Of a stretch of DNA of 64,000 nucleotides, positions 1 through 9,112 are shown piece after piece. The stretch comes from G963666705 sp963666705 (GTDB lineage Bacteria; Pseudomonadota; Alphaproteobacteria; CADEGL01), in assembly GCA_963666705.2 (NCBI GenBank), contig CAXXKO010000016.1, positions 62,001 through 126,000 of the forward strand, read 5' to 3'. The translations under genes were made by a program, and so were the position numbers. How positions within the stretch are numbered: position 1 is the first letter of the stretch; every line of letters begins with the position of its first letter. The notes below the pieces were generated by a model. The model was not told the origin of the DNA, searched no databases, and worked only from the letters and a program-made list of their open reading frames with translations.

Positions 1-1702
1 CTTCCCGACCTGGCTCGTGGGGCTCATGGGCTACAGGAGCACCCTCGGCCTCACCGACCGCAGGGGGGAGTGCATCTATTCCGCCTGCACCCACTACCAC
101 AAATGCTTCATCGAGCGGGGCATCCGGCGGGCGCGCCGGGCCGAGATCGTGGTCGCCAACCATGCCCTCGTCATGGTCCAGGCGGCCCTGGGTGGCATGG
201 ACGACGCCCATGTGCCCCGGCGCTATGTGTTCGACGAGGGGCACCACCTCTTCAACGCCGCCGACAGCGCCTTCTCGGCCCACCTCTCGGGCCAGGAGAT
301 GGCGGACTTGCGGCGCTGGATCCTGGGCTCGGAGGGGCGGCGCGGCAGCCGCGCCCGGGGTTTGCGCCGGCGCGCGGGCGAGCTTGCCTTCGGTGACGAG
401 ACGGCGGAGGCGGCCATCGACGCGGCCGAGCGCGCGGCCCGGGCACTGCCGGGGGACGCCTGGCACCAGCGCGTGGCGGAAGCGCGCGGAACCGGCCCGG
501 CCGAGGGCTTCCTCGCCCTCCTGCGTCAACAGGTCGAGGCCCGCGCGCCCTATCCCGACAGCCCCTACAGCCTGGAGACGGAGACGGCGGAGCCCGTGCC
601 CGGCCTCATGGAAGCGGCCGCCGCCCTCCACACCGCGCTCGGCGCGCTGGCGGCGCCGCTCACCGGCCTCGCCCGCGCGCTGGCCGCCCAGCTCGACCAG
701 GAAGCCGATGAGCTCGATACGCCGACCCGGCTCAGGATCGAGGCCGTGTGCCGCGGCCTCCTGCGCCGGGGCGAGGTCCAGCTCGGCGCCTGGCGCGCCA
801 TGCTCAAGGCCCTCGGCAAGGAGACGCCCGAGGATTTCGTCGATTGGTTCACGGTCGAGCGGGCCGGCGGGCGCGAGGTGGACGTGGGCATGCACCGCCA
901 CTGGGTCGATCCCACCGTGCCCTTCGCCGAGGCGGTGGCGGCCAAGGCGCAGGGCCTGCTCATCACGTCAGCGACACTCACCGACGGCACGGGGGACACC
1001 GAGGCCGACTGGGCCGCCGCCGAGGCGCGCACGGGCGCGGACCATCTTCCGGCCCCCGCCATCCGCGCGGCCGTGCCCTCGCCCTTCGACTATCCCGGCC
1101 AGACGGCGGTCCTGGTGGTGACCGATGTGCGCAAGGACGACCTCGGCCAGGTGGCGGCGGCGTACCGGGAGCTGTTCCGCGCCGCGGGCGGCGGCGCGCT
1201 CGGCCTCTTCACCGCCATCGCCCGCCTGCGCGCGGTCCACGGGCGCATCGCCGGGCCGCTGGAGGAGGCGGGCCTCACCCTCCTGGCCCAGCATGTGGAT
1301 GCGCTCGACACCTCGACCCTGATCGACATCTTCCGCGCCGAGGAGGACCTGTGCCTCCTCGGCACCGACGCCGTGCGCGACGGCGTCGACGTGCCCGGCC
1401 GCTCGCTCCGCCTCCTGGTCTACGACCGGGTGCCCTGGCCGCGCCCCGACATCCTGCACCGCCGGCGCAAGGAGCGCTTCGGCGGCCGCCGCCACGACGA
1501 CATGCTGACCCGCCTGCGCCTCAAGCAGGCCTATGGCCGGCTGATCCGCCGGGCGACCGACAGGGGCACCTTCGTGATGCTCGACCCCATGATGCCCTCG
1601 CGCCTCGCGGGCGCCTTCCCCGAGGGGGTCGAGGTGCAACGCCTGGGCCTCGCCGAGGCCGTCGAGCGTGTCCGCGAATTCGTGGGCCCTGGCGGCGAAT
1701 AA
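1..1702 (+). CDS. ATP-dependent DNA helicase, DinG/XPD-like (5' partial)
   Basis: Superfamily 2 helicase of the Rad3/XPD/DinG type that unwinds DNA with ATP. The reading frame is open from base 2, so the N-terminal part with Walker A lies outside the window. Visible parts are three closely spaced cysteines (C-x4-C-x5-C, near bases 70-105) that fit the iron-sulfur domain of this family, a DEGH Walker B/DEAH box near base 235, an ITSATL motif near 960, and the C-terminal helicase motifs ending in a QAYGRLIRR arginine-finger motif near 1530. The terminal domain is full length and stops at TAA 1700-1702. The next gene, on the same strand, begins 77 bp later. DinG-like is safer than a specific name because the N-terminus is missing. 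Confidence 0.9.
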   Translation, partial: FPTWLVGLMGYRSTLGLTDRRGECIYSACTHYHKCFIERGIRRARRAEIVVANHALVMVQAALGGMDDAHVPRRYVFDEGHHLFNAADSAFSAHLSGQEMADLRRWILGSEGRRGSRARGLRRRAGELAFGDETAEAAIDAAERAARALPGDAWHQRVAEARGTGPAEGFLALLRQQVEARAPYPDSPYSLETETAEPVPGLMEAAAALHTALGALAAPLTGLARALAAQLDQEADELDTPTRLRIEAVCRGLLRRGEVQLGAWRAMLKALGKETPEDFVDWFTVERAGGREVDVGMHRHWVDPTVPFAEAVAAKAQGLLITSATLTDGTGDTEADWAAAEARTGADHLPAPAIRAAVPSPFDYPGQTAVLVVTDVRKDDLGQVAAAYRELFRAAGGGALGLFTAIARLRAVHGRIAGPLEEAGLTLLAQHVDALDTSTLIDIFRAEEDLCLLGTDAVRDGVDVPGRSLRLLVYDRVPWPRPDILHRRRKERFGGRRHDDMLTRLRLKQAYGRLIRRATDRGTFVMLDPMMPSRLAGAFPEGVEVQRLGLAEAVERVREFVGPGGE

Positions 1703-1779
1703 TTACCCGCCCTTGCGCCCGCGTCAGCGGTGCGGCCATACTCACCGCGCACTTTCACTCGAAATCTGGAAGCCTATCC

Positions 1780-2184
1780 GTGATCGACCACCACGAAGCC
1801 CTCGTCTACACCATGGTCATGGTGTCCGCCGCGGACAGCGAGATGACCGATAACGAGCTCCGCACCATCGGCGAGTTCGTCCGGCATCTGCCCGTCTTCC
1901 GGGATTTCGACCTCGAACGGCTCACCGGCATCGCGCGCGATTGCGCCGAGCTGCTCGATCAGTCCAAGGGCCTCGACCGGTTGCTCGCGGCCATCAAGGA
2001 AGGGCTGCCCAAGAAGCTGCGCGAGACGGCCTATGCCCTGGCCTGCGACGTGGCCGCGGCCGACGACCACCTGACCCAGGAAGAGTTGCGCCTTCTGGAG
2101 ATGATCCGGCACACCCTCGATATCGACCGCCTCTCGGCCGCCGCCGTCGAGCGCGGCGCCCGCGCCCGTCACGCGGTGCTTTAG
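1780..2184 (+). CDS. TerB-like helical domain protein
   Basis: Small protein of 134 residues that resembles the TerB/tellurite-resistance helical domain found in many alphaproteobacteria. The acidic pattern VSAADSEMTDNEL near the N-terminus, a later AADDHLTQEEL, and the all-helical composition are typical of that fold, in which paired acidic residues bind metal. I chose the GTG at 1780 because it gives the usual N-terminal helix; an in-frame ATG at 1813 would remove it. The biochemical role is unknown in this context. It converges on the methyltransferase gene and the two stop codons overlap at 2181-2184. Confidence 0.75.
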   Translation: MIDHHEALVYTMVMVSAADSEMTDNELRTIGEFVRHLPVFRDFDLERLTGIARDCAELLDQSKGLDRLLAAIKEGLPKKLRETAYALACDVAAADDHLTQEELRLLEMIRHTLDIDRLSAAAVERGARARHAVL

Positions 2185-3299
2185 GCCGGCACCTCGCCCG
2201 CGAGGCGGACGAACAGGGCCGTTCCGGCCACGAAGGCGGTGTCGATCCGCCCCGCGTTCCCGTCGAGAAAAGCGTCACCCACCCGCTTCGGCCCGTCCCC
2301 GAAGGCCCAGGTGTAGTCGTCGAAGACGATCCAGCCGCCCGGTGCCACCATCGGCGCCCACATGGCCGTGTCGCGCCGCACATGGTCGTGATCGTGGTTG
2401 CCGTCGATATGGAGGAGGGCGATCCGTCCCGCATAGGTCGTGCGGCCGAAGACCGGCGTGGTGACCGGCGCCCGGTGGGCGTAGACGCGCGCGCCGGCGT
2501 GGGAGGGGATGCGCAGGTAGTTGACCGCGCCAGCGCCGAAGCCCGCGAGGTTGATCTCGAACACCATGAGGGCGGCGTCGAAATCCATGCGCTCGGCCCA
2601 GTCGTTGACGCCCCCACCACCATCGTTCTGGTGGCGGTGCGCGGCCGACCAGGGATCGACGCAGAGCAGCTTGCCGAGGCCGTACCGGCGCGCGAGCCAG
2701 GCGAGGGCGTAGGCCGACTTGCCCCAGGCAGAGCCGATCTCGACCAGATCGCCCTCCGGGCAGCGGCGCGCGGCTTCGGCCAGCGCCCAGATCTTCTCGC
2801 CGCCGCAGTGGCCCGGAATCCCGCTCGTGAAGTGGAGCAGAGAACAGCCCTCGACGGGGAGGAGCGGTGGCGAGGCGGGCGCGGGGCCACAGAGATCCCA
2901 GACACCGTCGCCCAGCGCGTCGGCCTCCGCGATGGCGTCGCCGTATTCGGCCACCACCTGCTCGACCGATTCGTGGGTGAGGCGAACGCCGGGTGCGATC
3001 TCGGCCAGGCGCCGCTCCAGATAATCCCAGATCACCGGATGGGGGGTGAAGACTTCGTCGATGCGCTCCTCGGCGAGGATGCGCCGAAGCTCTCCATCGA
3101 ACCCGTCCTGGGTCACCTGGGGCAGGCGGACCCAGGCAGGATACTGGCCGCATGCCGGATCGTAGGCGAGGGAGGAGGCGCCGACGATCCGACGCTTGGC
3201 GGCCAGATTGCGGCGGGCGAAGCGCAAGGACCCTTCCATGCCGCCGGGGAAGACCAGGATACCGGCGTCCTCGGATTGTTTGGTGCTGACTGACATCAT
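2181..3299 (-). CDS. class I SAM-dependent methyltransferase (two-domain)
   Basis: Protein of 372 residues with an N-terminal region of about 150 residues of unknown role, followed by a Rossmann methyltransferase domain. Motif I is readable as EIGSAWGKS near residue 195, and a CVDPW strand end follows where the acidic residue would bind the adenosine ribose. The C-terminal HIDGNHDHDHVRRD and FDDYTW segments are typical of the Methyltransf_24 group, often found in surface polysaccharide or secondary-metabolite loci. The N-terminal half contains a VFTPHPVIWDYL segment, which could be a substrate-binding or nucleotide-sugar-like domain, but I do not recognise it. Two start ATGs are adjacent at 3294-3299; the choice changes one residue. 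Confidence 0.8.
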   Translation of the reverse strand: MMSVSTKQSEDAGILVFPGGMEGSLRFARRNLAAKRRIVGASSLAYDPACGQYPAWVRLPQVTQDGFDGELRRILAEERIDEVFTPHPVIWDYLERRLAEIAPGVRLTHESVEQVVAEYGDAIAEADALGDGVWDLCGPAPASPPLLPVEGCSLLHFTSGIPGHCGGEKIWALAEAARRCPEGDLVEIGSAWGKSAYALAWLARRYGLGKLLCVDPWSAAHRHQNDGGGGVNDWAERMDFDAALMVFEINLAGFGAGAVNYLRIPSHAGARVYAHRAPVTTPVFGRTTYAGRIALLHIDGNHDHDHVRRDTAMWAPMVAPGGWIVFDDYTWAFGDGPKRVGDAFLDGNAGRIDTAFVAGTALFVRLAGEVPA

Positions 3300-3366
3300 T
3301 GGTTTCCGGGTGTGAAGGCCGCAGCCTTCTTCTTTCGGGTGCTGACTCCCATAATGCGGGGTCTAG

Positions 3367-4398
3367 GTGAGCGAATCGTTAACCGCGGGTCCGGAGGGGA
3401 GAGATTCTTTGTCCCAACTTGTGGAAGTGCCGATCGCCGAGGTCGATGCCACGTGCCTCGCCGTGCTCTCGCGGATCGATATGTCGCCGGCCGAGCGCGC
3501 TTCGACCTGGGAGCAGTTGCGCTATGCCGAATTGCGCGGCAAGGGCAGCCACGGCATCGCCCGCATTCCCTGGATGATGGGCCGCCTCGGCGGGCGTGGG
3601 AACGCACGTCTGGCGCCGGCCTTCGAGTGCGGCTGGATGACGCGATACGATGGCGGCGGTCACATCGGCTACCACGCCGCCGACCGGACCGCGATCCTGG
3701 TGGCCGAGCGGGCCGCGGCGAGCGGCTTCCATCTCGGCGTCTGCCGGGACGCCTTCCCGAGCGGCGTCCTCGCCTTCTATCTCGAGCGCATGACGAAGGC
3801 GGGCCAGGTCGGGATCGTGTTCTGCACCACGCCCCCGCTCGTCCGCACGCGCGGCGCGGCGAGCCGCTTCCTCGGCACCAACCCCATCGCCGTCGGCCTC
3901 CCCGGCGCGGGCGGCGCCGACTTCCTCTGCGACGTGACCACGGCCGCCACCGCGTTCGGCCAGGTCCTGATCAGCGGCTATGGCGCCGAGCCGTTTCCCA
4001 AGGAGGCCCTGGTCACGGCTGACGACCGGGCGCCCGAGGGCATCGCCGACCTCTTCGATGAAGACGGTGCCTTCACGGGCGCCATCCTGCAGGAATTCGC
4101 GACCGGCGCGGACCGTCGGCACTTCGCCCTCCTCGCCGCCATCGAGCTCCTGACCGTGCTGATCGCGGGCGGCAAGAGCGGCACCGGCGATTTCGTCGTC
4201 ATCGGCCTCGATCCGGCCCGTTTCCCCCAGTTCGACCTCGATGCCGCGCGGGCGCGCATGGAGGCGATCGCCGCCGGTGTGGCACCGGAGCGCCTGCCCG
4301 GTCGGCACGGGGGCGGAATCGCGCAAGAGAGCCTTGGCCGGGGCAGCCTCTTCGTGCCCGAAGCATTGTGGCGGGAGGTCGTGGCGCTCGCCGGCTAG
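3367..4398 (+). CDS. Ldh2-family (malate/L-lactate dehydrogenase-like) oxidoreductase
   Basis: Protein of 343 residues in the NAD(P)-dependent Ldh family 2 fold (malate, ureidoglycolate, sulfolactate dehydrogenases). GKGSHGIARIP near residue 60 and the FLGTNPIAVGLPG segment near residue 170 match the two best conserved family regions. It departs from the family elsewhere: the usual S-x-H-F-G motif is replaced by DAFPSG, and the conserved lysine-rich segment after the cofactor site is not recognisable. The substrate cannot be inferred and the enzyme may be specialised or inactive. The start is GTG at 3367. It lies alone between divergent and convergent neighbours. Confidence 0.75.
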   Translation: MSESLTAGPEGRDSLSQLVEVPIAEVDATCLAVLSRIDMSPAERASTWEQLRYAELRGKGSHGIARIPWMMGRLGGRGNARLAPAFECGWMTRYDGGGHIGYHAADRTAILVAERAAASGFHLGVCRDAFPSGVLAFYLERMTKAGQVGIVFCTTPPLVRTRGAASRFLGTNPIAVGLPGAGGADFLCDVTTAATAFGQVLISGYGAEPFPKEALVTADDRAPEGIADLFDEDGAFTGAILQEFATGADRRHFALLAAIELLTVLIAGGKSGTGDFVVIGLDPARFPQFDLDAARARMEAIAAGVAPERLPGRHGGGIAQESLGRGSLFVPEALWREVVALAG

Positions 4399-4426
4399 GC
4401 GAAGCCAATAGCGGAGTCGGGCCGCC

Positions 4427-5926
4427 TCAGGTCGAGCCGCGTCCGGGGCCGCGCAGGAGGGCGTCGAGCTGGTGGAGGAATGCTACCATGTCCTCGCCGG
4501 CCTCCCCCGCTCGCGCCGCCTCCAGGGCCTCGATCAGGCCGGCCGCGCGGTCGGCGAAGACGGGCGGCTTCAATGTCGTGAAGCGGGCATCCGTGCAATC
4601 GGTCTTGACCATGCTGGCTTCGTACAGGGCCACGCCCGAGAGGTCCGCCCCGCGCAGGATGCACTGGTTGAGGCGGGCATAGGCGCAACGCGCGCCGCTC
4701 AGGTCGGCGCCCGAGAGGTCGGCGGCGATATAGGATTGGACAAGGACGGCGCCCGCGAGCACCGCGCCCGCCATGGCCATGGACCGGGGCGGGTCGCCCG
4801 TGAGGCTGGCGCGGTAGAGGTAGGCGTCGCGCAAGTCGGCGCCCGAGAGGTCGCAATCGCGGAAGCTTGCACAGCGCCCGGCGAAGTGGCGCATCTGGGC
4901 CCCCGCGAAGCCGCATTCGACGGCTGAGAGGTTCTCGCCCGCGGCGCCCTCGAGGCGGACGCCGCAGGCCGCACAGTTGTTGAAGCTGGCCCCGTCGAGG
5001 CGCGCTTCGCTCAGGTCCGCGTCATTGAAGTGGCTGGCGACCCAGCGCGAGGTTTCGAGCGCCGCGTGACGCATAAGGGCGCCATTCAGCTCGCAGGCAC
5101 GGATGTCGGCACCGGGGGCGCCGAGATTGTCCGCCATGACCTTCGCCGCCTTGACCGAATCGAGGCGCAGGGACGGCAGGTGCGCGTCCCGCAGGTCGAG
5201 CCCGTCGGCCCCCGTCGGGCGCTGCAGCACGAGGCCCTCGCCGCTCGCCCGCGCGAAGCTCGCGTCCGTCATCAGCGACTTGGTGATGGTGAGCTGGGAG
5301 ACGAGCGCGCGGCCGAAATCGACACCCGCCATGGTGCATTCGTTGATCGCCGCGCCCTGGAGCTTGGCCCCCGCGAAGGACGCGCCATCGAGCGCGCACT
5401 GATAGAAGGCAGCACCCGCGAGGGCCGCGCCGGCGAGCTGGGCGCCCGAGAGGTTGCAGCCGTGGAAGAGCGAGCCCGTGGCGTCGACGAGGCGGCTCAG
5501 GTCCGCGCCCGAGAAGTCGCAGACTTGGGCGGCGAAGGCATGGACGTAGGCGCCGCTCAGATTGGCGCCGCGGAGCTTGGTCCGTTCCATGCCGGGGCAC
5601 ACGAGGTTGGCGCCCGAGAGGTCGGCGCCCGAGAGGTCGGTCGAGTGGAGGAGGGCGCGGTTGAGGGTCGATTTCCGCAAGTCGAAGCCGCGCAGGTCGA
5701 GGCCCGCGAGGTCGGCTTCCGTGAGTTGGAGCCCGGCGCCCGTATCCTCGATGAGGCGCTGCGTCGCCGCCGCGACCTCGCGCTCGGCCCGCGCGCGGTC
5801 CGGGGTCTTCGCCCAGGTCCGCACGATGTCGGGATGGCCGGCCGCATCCGGCGGCGCCTCCGGCCGCACCCGGACGACGGCCTCATCGGCCGCCGCCTCC
5901 TGCGGGATTGTCGTTAGCTGTGCCAT
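4427..5926 (-). CDS. pentapeptide-repeat protein
   Basis: Protein of 499 residues composed largely of A(D/N)LxG-type pentapeptide repeats from about residue 70 to 460 (for example LSGADLSGANL). Such repeats form a right-handed quadrilateral beta-helix. There is no signal peptide or membrane segment; the first 70 residues are charged and helical, and the last 40 residues are a helical tail. Cytoplasmic proteins of this type range from DNA mimics that protect gyrase to scaffold or effector proteins, and nothing here decides between these. It is divergent from the methyltransferase at 6052, with a CtrA-type box in the shared intergenic region. Confidence 0.9.
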   Translation of the reverse strand: MAQLTTIPQEAAADEAVVRVRPEAPPDAAGHPDIVRTWAKTPDRARAEREVAAATQRLIEDTGAGLQLTEADLAGLDLRGFDLRKSTLNRALLHSTDLSGADLSGANLVCPGMERTKLRGANLSGAYVHAFAAQVCDFSGADLSRLVDATGSLFHGCNLSGAQLAGAALAGAAFYQCALDGASFAGAKLQGAAINECTMAGVDFGRALVSQLTITKSLMTDASFARASGEGLVLQRPTGADGLDLRDAHLPSLRLDSVKAAKVMADNLGAPGADIRACELNGALMRHAALETSRWVASHFNDADLSEARLDGASFNNCAACGVRLEGAAGENLSAVECGFAGAQMRHFAGRCASFRDCDLSGADLRDAYLYRASLTGDPPRSMAMAGAVLAGAVLVQSYIAADLSGADLSGARCAYARLNQCILRGADLSGVALYEASMVKTDCTDARFTTLKPPVFADRAAGLIEALEAARAGEAGEDMVAFLHQLDALLRGPGRGST

Positions 5927-5991
5927 GGCGCCTTTCGGTCGTCCCTCGCGCCGCGTGTGCCTCGAATGCCATCTTTCTAGGGCGGCGCCTC

Positions 5992-6007
5992 TTAACAGGG
6001 ACTTAAC
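5992..6007. promoter_or_regulatory. CtrA-box-like site TTAA-N7-TTAAC
   Basis: The sequence TTAACAGGGACTTAAC matches the alphaproteobacterial CtrA consensus TTAA-N7-TTAA(C) exactly. It lies 66 bp from the start codon of the pentapeptide-repeat gene and 45 bp from that of the methyltransferase gene, in a GC-rich background where two TTAA words with the right spacing are rare. Regulation by CtrA is inferred from the match only. Confidence 0.5.
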
Positions 6008-6051
6008 TACGGGCGCGCCATGATGCCGGCAATCCAGCGGGAGACGGCACT

Positions 6052-6825
6052 ATGAGAGCGCAAGAGGCCGCCGGGGCGGCGGCGCCCATCCTCACGTCGG
6101 CGGACGTGGCCGCCGAGCGCGCCTTCCTCGACGCGGTCGCGGGCGACTACCCGGAGATAGAGTCGGAGACCGAGCACGCGGTGCGCCGCGCCGCCGCCAA
6201 GCTCATTCGCTCGGTCCTGCCGCCGGGGGCCGACGTGATCGAGCTCGGCGTGGCCGACGGCTACATGGCGCGCCTGCTCTCGCCCTATTTCGGGCGCCAC
6301 AGGATCGTGGACGCGGTCACCTTCCCGGCCACCCGCCTGCCCGAGGGCGCCGAGCTTCACCTGTCCCTGTTCGAGGAATACGAGCCCGCGCGCCCCGCCG
6401 ACCTCGTCATCATGAGTCTCGTGCTCGAACACGTCCTCGACCCCGTCGCCCTGATGGCGCGGGCGCGGGGTTGGCTCGTGCCCGAGACCGGGCGCATCGT
6501 CGCCATCGTGCCCAACATGCGGTCCCTCTCGCGCCTGCTCGCGCGCGCCATGGGCATCATCGCGGCGCTCGACGAGCTGACGCCGAACGACCATGCCCAC
6601 GGCCACCGCCGCTGCTACGACCGTCACGGCTTCGACCGCGACATTCGCGCGGCGGGTGGCGAGATCCTGCTGCGCGGCGGGCTGCTCCTGAAACCCTTCG
6701 CCAACTTCCAGATGGACGAGATGATCGCGGCCGGCATCGTCGGCCGCGCCCAGCTCGACGGGCTCGAGGCCCTGGGCGCCGAGCTCCCCGACCTCGCGAC
6801 GGCCCTCTACGCGGTGTTTCGGTAA
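6052..6825 (+). CDS. class I SAM-dependent methyltransferase
   Basis: Protein of 257 residues with a Methyltransf_11/23-like fold. Motif I reads IELGVADGYMARL near residue 65, followed by a LVIMSLVLEHVLDP segment typical of post-motif II in small-molecule and SAM-dependent O/N/C-methyltransferases. The C-terminal part (HAHGHRRCYDRHGF) corresponds to the substrate loop seen in methyltransferases of cell-surface sugar loci. The substrate is unknown. It is divergent from the pentapeptide-repeat gene and probably monocistronic, since the following gene is on the opposite strand. Confidence 0.8.
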   Translation: MRAQEAAGAAAPILTSADVAAERAFLDAVAGDYPEIESETEHAVRRAAAKLIRSVLPPGADVIELGVADGYMARLLSPYFGRHRIVDAVTFPATRLPEGAELHLSLFEEYEPARPADLVIMSLVLEHVLDPVALMARARGWLVPETGRIVAIVPNMRSLSRLLARAMGIIAALDELTPNDHAHGHRRCYDRHGFDRDIRAAGGEILLRGGLLLKPFANFQMDEMIAAGIVGRAQLDGLEALGAELPDLATALYAVFR

Positions 6826-6849
6826 TGACCCGCCGCGCCGGGAATCGCC

Positions 6850-7449
6850 TTAATCCGGCAGGTCGTCCGTCCCTTCGGCGATAATGGCGAAGCGGTCGGC
6901 GAGGGCGGCGAGGCTCGCGCGCTGCAGCTCGGCCGCCGCCATCACGCCGCCGCCAGGCGCCGGCAGGTCGCGGGTCGCGGTGGCGCCCGAGAGAATCGTC
7001 GAGCGGTAGCCGAGGTCGAGGGCCGCGCGCGCCGTCGAGCTCACGCACATATGGGTCATGCATCCAACCAGGATGAGCTGCTTGCGCCCGAGCCCGGTGA
7101 GGGTCTCGGCGAGGGCCGTCCCGGCGAAGGCATTGGGCAGCTTCTTGCCGATCACCGGCTCACCGTCCCGGGGCGCCACTAGCGCGGCGATGGCGCCGCC
7201 CGGGCCGTCCGCATCGAAGAGGCCGCCGGCGGCGCCCCGATGGGCGACGTGGATCACGGGCGTGCCCGCGGCCCGCGCCCGGGCCAGGACGCGCGCGGCG
7301 CTTTCGAGCGCCGGCCCCACGCCGTCGAGGCCGAGGCGCCCGTCCACATACTCCATCTGGCAGTCGATCAGCACCAGGGCCGATTGGCCGAGGGGGCTCG
7401 GGCTCTGATCGGCCCCGGCCATTTGCAGGAGCGTGGTCGGCTCGGTCAT
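6850..7449 (-). CDS. isochorismatase-like cysteine hydrolase
   Basis: Protein of 199 residues in the isochorismatase/nicotinamidase superfamily. The catalytic triad is visible: Asp29 in LVLIDCQMEY, Lys102 or Lys103 in VIGKKLPNAF, and Cys135 in GCMTHMC. Length and motifs are canonical. The ATG at 7449 was chosen over longer upstream extensions because AAAGGA lies just upstream and the preceding residues are low-complexity and overlap the intergenic region. Family members hydrolyse isochorismate, nicotinamide, ureidoacrylate and related amides; the exact substrate is not predictable. It is divergent from the Rieske gene with an 85-bp gap. Confidence 0.88.
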   Translation of the reverse strand: MTEPTTLLQMAGADQSPSPLGQSALVLIDCQMEYVDGRLGLDGVGPALESAARVLARARAAGTPVIHVAHRGAAGGLFDADGPGGAIAALVAPRDGEPVIGKKLPNAFAGTALAETLTGLGRKQLILVGCMTHMCVSSTARAALDLGYRSTILSGATATRDLPAPGGGVMAAAELQRASLAALADRFAIIAEGTDDLPD

Positions 7450-7534
7450 TGGGATGGTCCTTTCCCGTGTGTTGCGCGCTGGTAGTCTAGCACCCGCTTG
7501 ACAGCCCGCCACAGGAGAGCGGAAACTTGCGGCC

Positions 7535-9112
7535 ATGACCGAGCACTGGATCGAGGCCGCGGCGCTGGCCACGCTGCGTGCGAAGGGCAAGCTGGTCGTC
7601 CGCCACCAGGGCAAGCAGGTGGCCCTGTTCGACACGCCCCGCGGCGTCCGCGCCTGCAACAACCGCTGCCCGCACGAAGGCTACCCGCTCACGGACGGGA
7701 CCCTCGACGGCGCCTGCGAGCTGACCTGCAACTGGCACAACTGGAAGTTCGACCTCGATACGGGCGAGAACCTCCTCGGCGGCGACCGCCTGCGCGTCTA
7801 TCCCGTAGCCCTGCGTGACGGCGCCATCTGGATCGACATCGCCGACCCGCCGGCGGCGGAGCGCCAGGCCTCGGCCATGGCCAATCTGCGCGAGGCCTTC
7901 GACGACCGTGATTACGAGCGCATCGCGCGCGAGGTCGCGCGCCTCGGCCTCGCCGGCGCCGACCCCCTCGACGCCCTCCGCGCCGCGATTCTATGGGCCC
8001 ACGACCGGCTCGAGTTCGGCTGGACCCACGCCTATGCCGGCGCCGCAGATTGGCTGGCGCTCTATGACGCCCACGATGGCGACGAGGAGACCCGGCTCAT
8101 CTGTCTCGTCGAGCCCATCGGGCACCTCGCCGACGACGTGCTGCGCCAGGGGACATACCCCCACACGGACGCGGTTCTGCCCCACGACGAAGCCGCCTTC
8201 CTGCGCGCGGTCGAGGCGGGTGACGAGGCGGCGGCCATCGCCCGCCTGCGCGGTGCGCTCGAGGCCGGCCTCGGCTACCCCGAGCTCGAGCGCGCACTCA
8301 CCACGGCGGCGCTCGCGCACTACAACGATTTCGGCCATGCGCTCATCTACGTGGCCAAGGCCGGCCCGCTCATGGCGCGGCTCGGCGGCACCGTGACGGC
8401 GCCCCTCCTCCTCGCCCTCGTCCGCATGCTGATCTACAGCCGGCGCGAGGACCTGATCCCCGAGTTCAGCGGCTACGCCGCCGCCCTCGAAGGCTGGGGC
8501 CGGCGCGCGAACGGCGCGGCGCCGGAGGCGGCGGCCTACCGCGGCCTCAACGTCGACAACGCCCTTGCCCTCACCGCGGCGCACGGGGGCAGCCTGCCCG
8601 AGGCCGTCTACCAGGCTCTGCTGGAGGCCAATGCCGTCAACATGCTGACCTACGACCGCGCCTATCAGGACCATGTCGCCCGACCCATCCGGGACAATGT
8701 GGGCTGGCTCGATTTTACCCACGGCATTACCTTCGCCAATGCCGTGCGCACCCAATGCGCCAAGCTCCCCGACCTGTGGCCCGCGGGCCTCTTGCAGATG
8801 GCCTGCTTCAGCGGGCGCAACGCCCCCTATACGGACCGTGCCCTCGACCTGGGCGAATGGCGGGTCGAGGACCCGACGGCGTTCTTCGAGGCGACGGTCG
8901 AGAGCCTCTTCGACCACGGCTGCAACGAGGACATCGTCGCGGTCCACCTGCTGAAGACGGCCCTTGCCGCCCGCGCCGAGGCGGCGGCCGACGCAAACGC
9001 GGCCCCGACCCTTGCCGCCGCCCTCAACCGCTTCCTGCGCTCGCCCCTCAAGCGCCGCCACGTGCGCCGCGCAGCCCGCCAGGCCATGAGCTTCGTCGCC
9101 CTCGACGCCTGA
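7535..9112 (+). CDS. Rieske [2Fe-2S] protein with long C-terminal helical domain
   Basis: Protein of 525 residues. Residues 1-105 form a Rieske ferredoxin domain with both cluster half-motifs, Cys45-x-His47 and Cys65-x2-His68. Residues 110-525 form a mostly helical domain with several conserved-looking histidines, including HYNDFGHALIY and DFTHGITFANAVR. I do not recognise this domain with certainty; its pattern faintly resembles questin-oxidase-like (PF14027) proteins, which would make it an oxygenase with a built-in electron-transfer module. No signal peptide or membrane segment is visible, so it is probably cytoplasmic. It appears to be a single gene; a GC-rich hairpin follows the stop. 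Confidence 0.85.
   Translation: MTEHWIEAAALATLRAKGKLVVRHQGKQVALFDTPRGVRACNNRCPHEGYPLTDGTLDGACELTCNWHNWKFDLDTGENLLGGDRLRVYPVALRDGAIWIDIADPPAAERQASAMANLREAFDDRDYERIAREVARLGLAGADPLDALRAAILWAHDRLEFGWTHAYAGAADWLALYDAHDGDEETRLICLVEPIGHLADDVLRQGTYPHTDAVLPHDEAAFLRAVEAGDEAAAIARLRGALEAGLGYPELERALTTAALAHYNDFGHALIYVAKAGPLMARLGGTVTAPLLLALVRMLIYSRREDLIPEFSGYAAALEGWGRRANGAAPEAAAYRGLNVDNALALTAAHGGSLPEAVYQALLEANAVNMLTYDRAYQDHVARPIRDNVGWLDFTHGITFANAVRTQCAKLPDLWPAGLLQMACFSGRNAPYTDRALDLGEWRVEDPTAFFEATVESLFDHGCNEDIVAVHLLKTALAARAEAAADANAAPTLAAALNRFLRSPLKRRHVRRAARQAMSFVALDA

Noticed and set aside
1941..3293. Plus-strand 450-codon frame across the TerB and methyltransferase region
   Set aside because: It is unlike any protein and overlaps two genes with recognisable folds.
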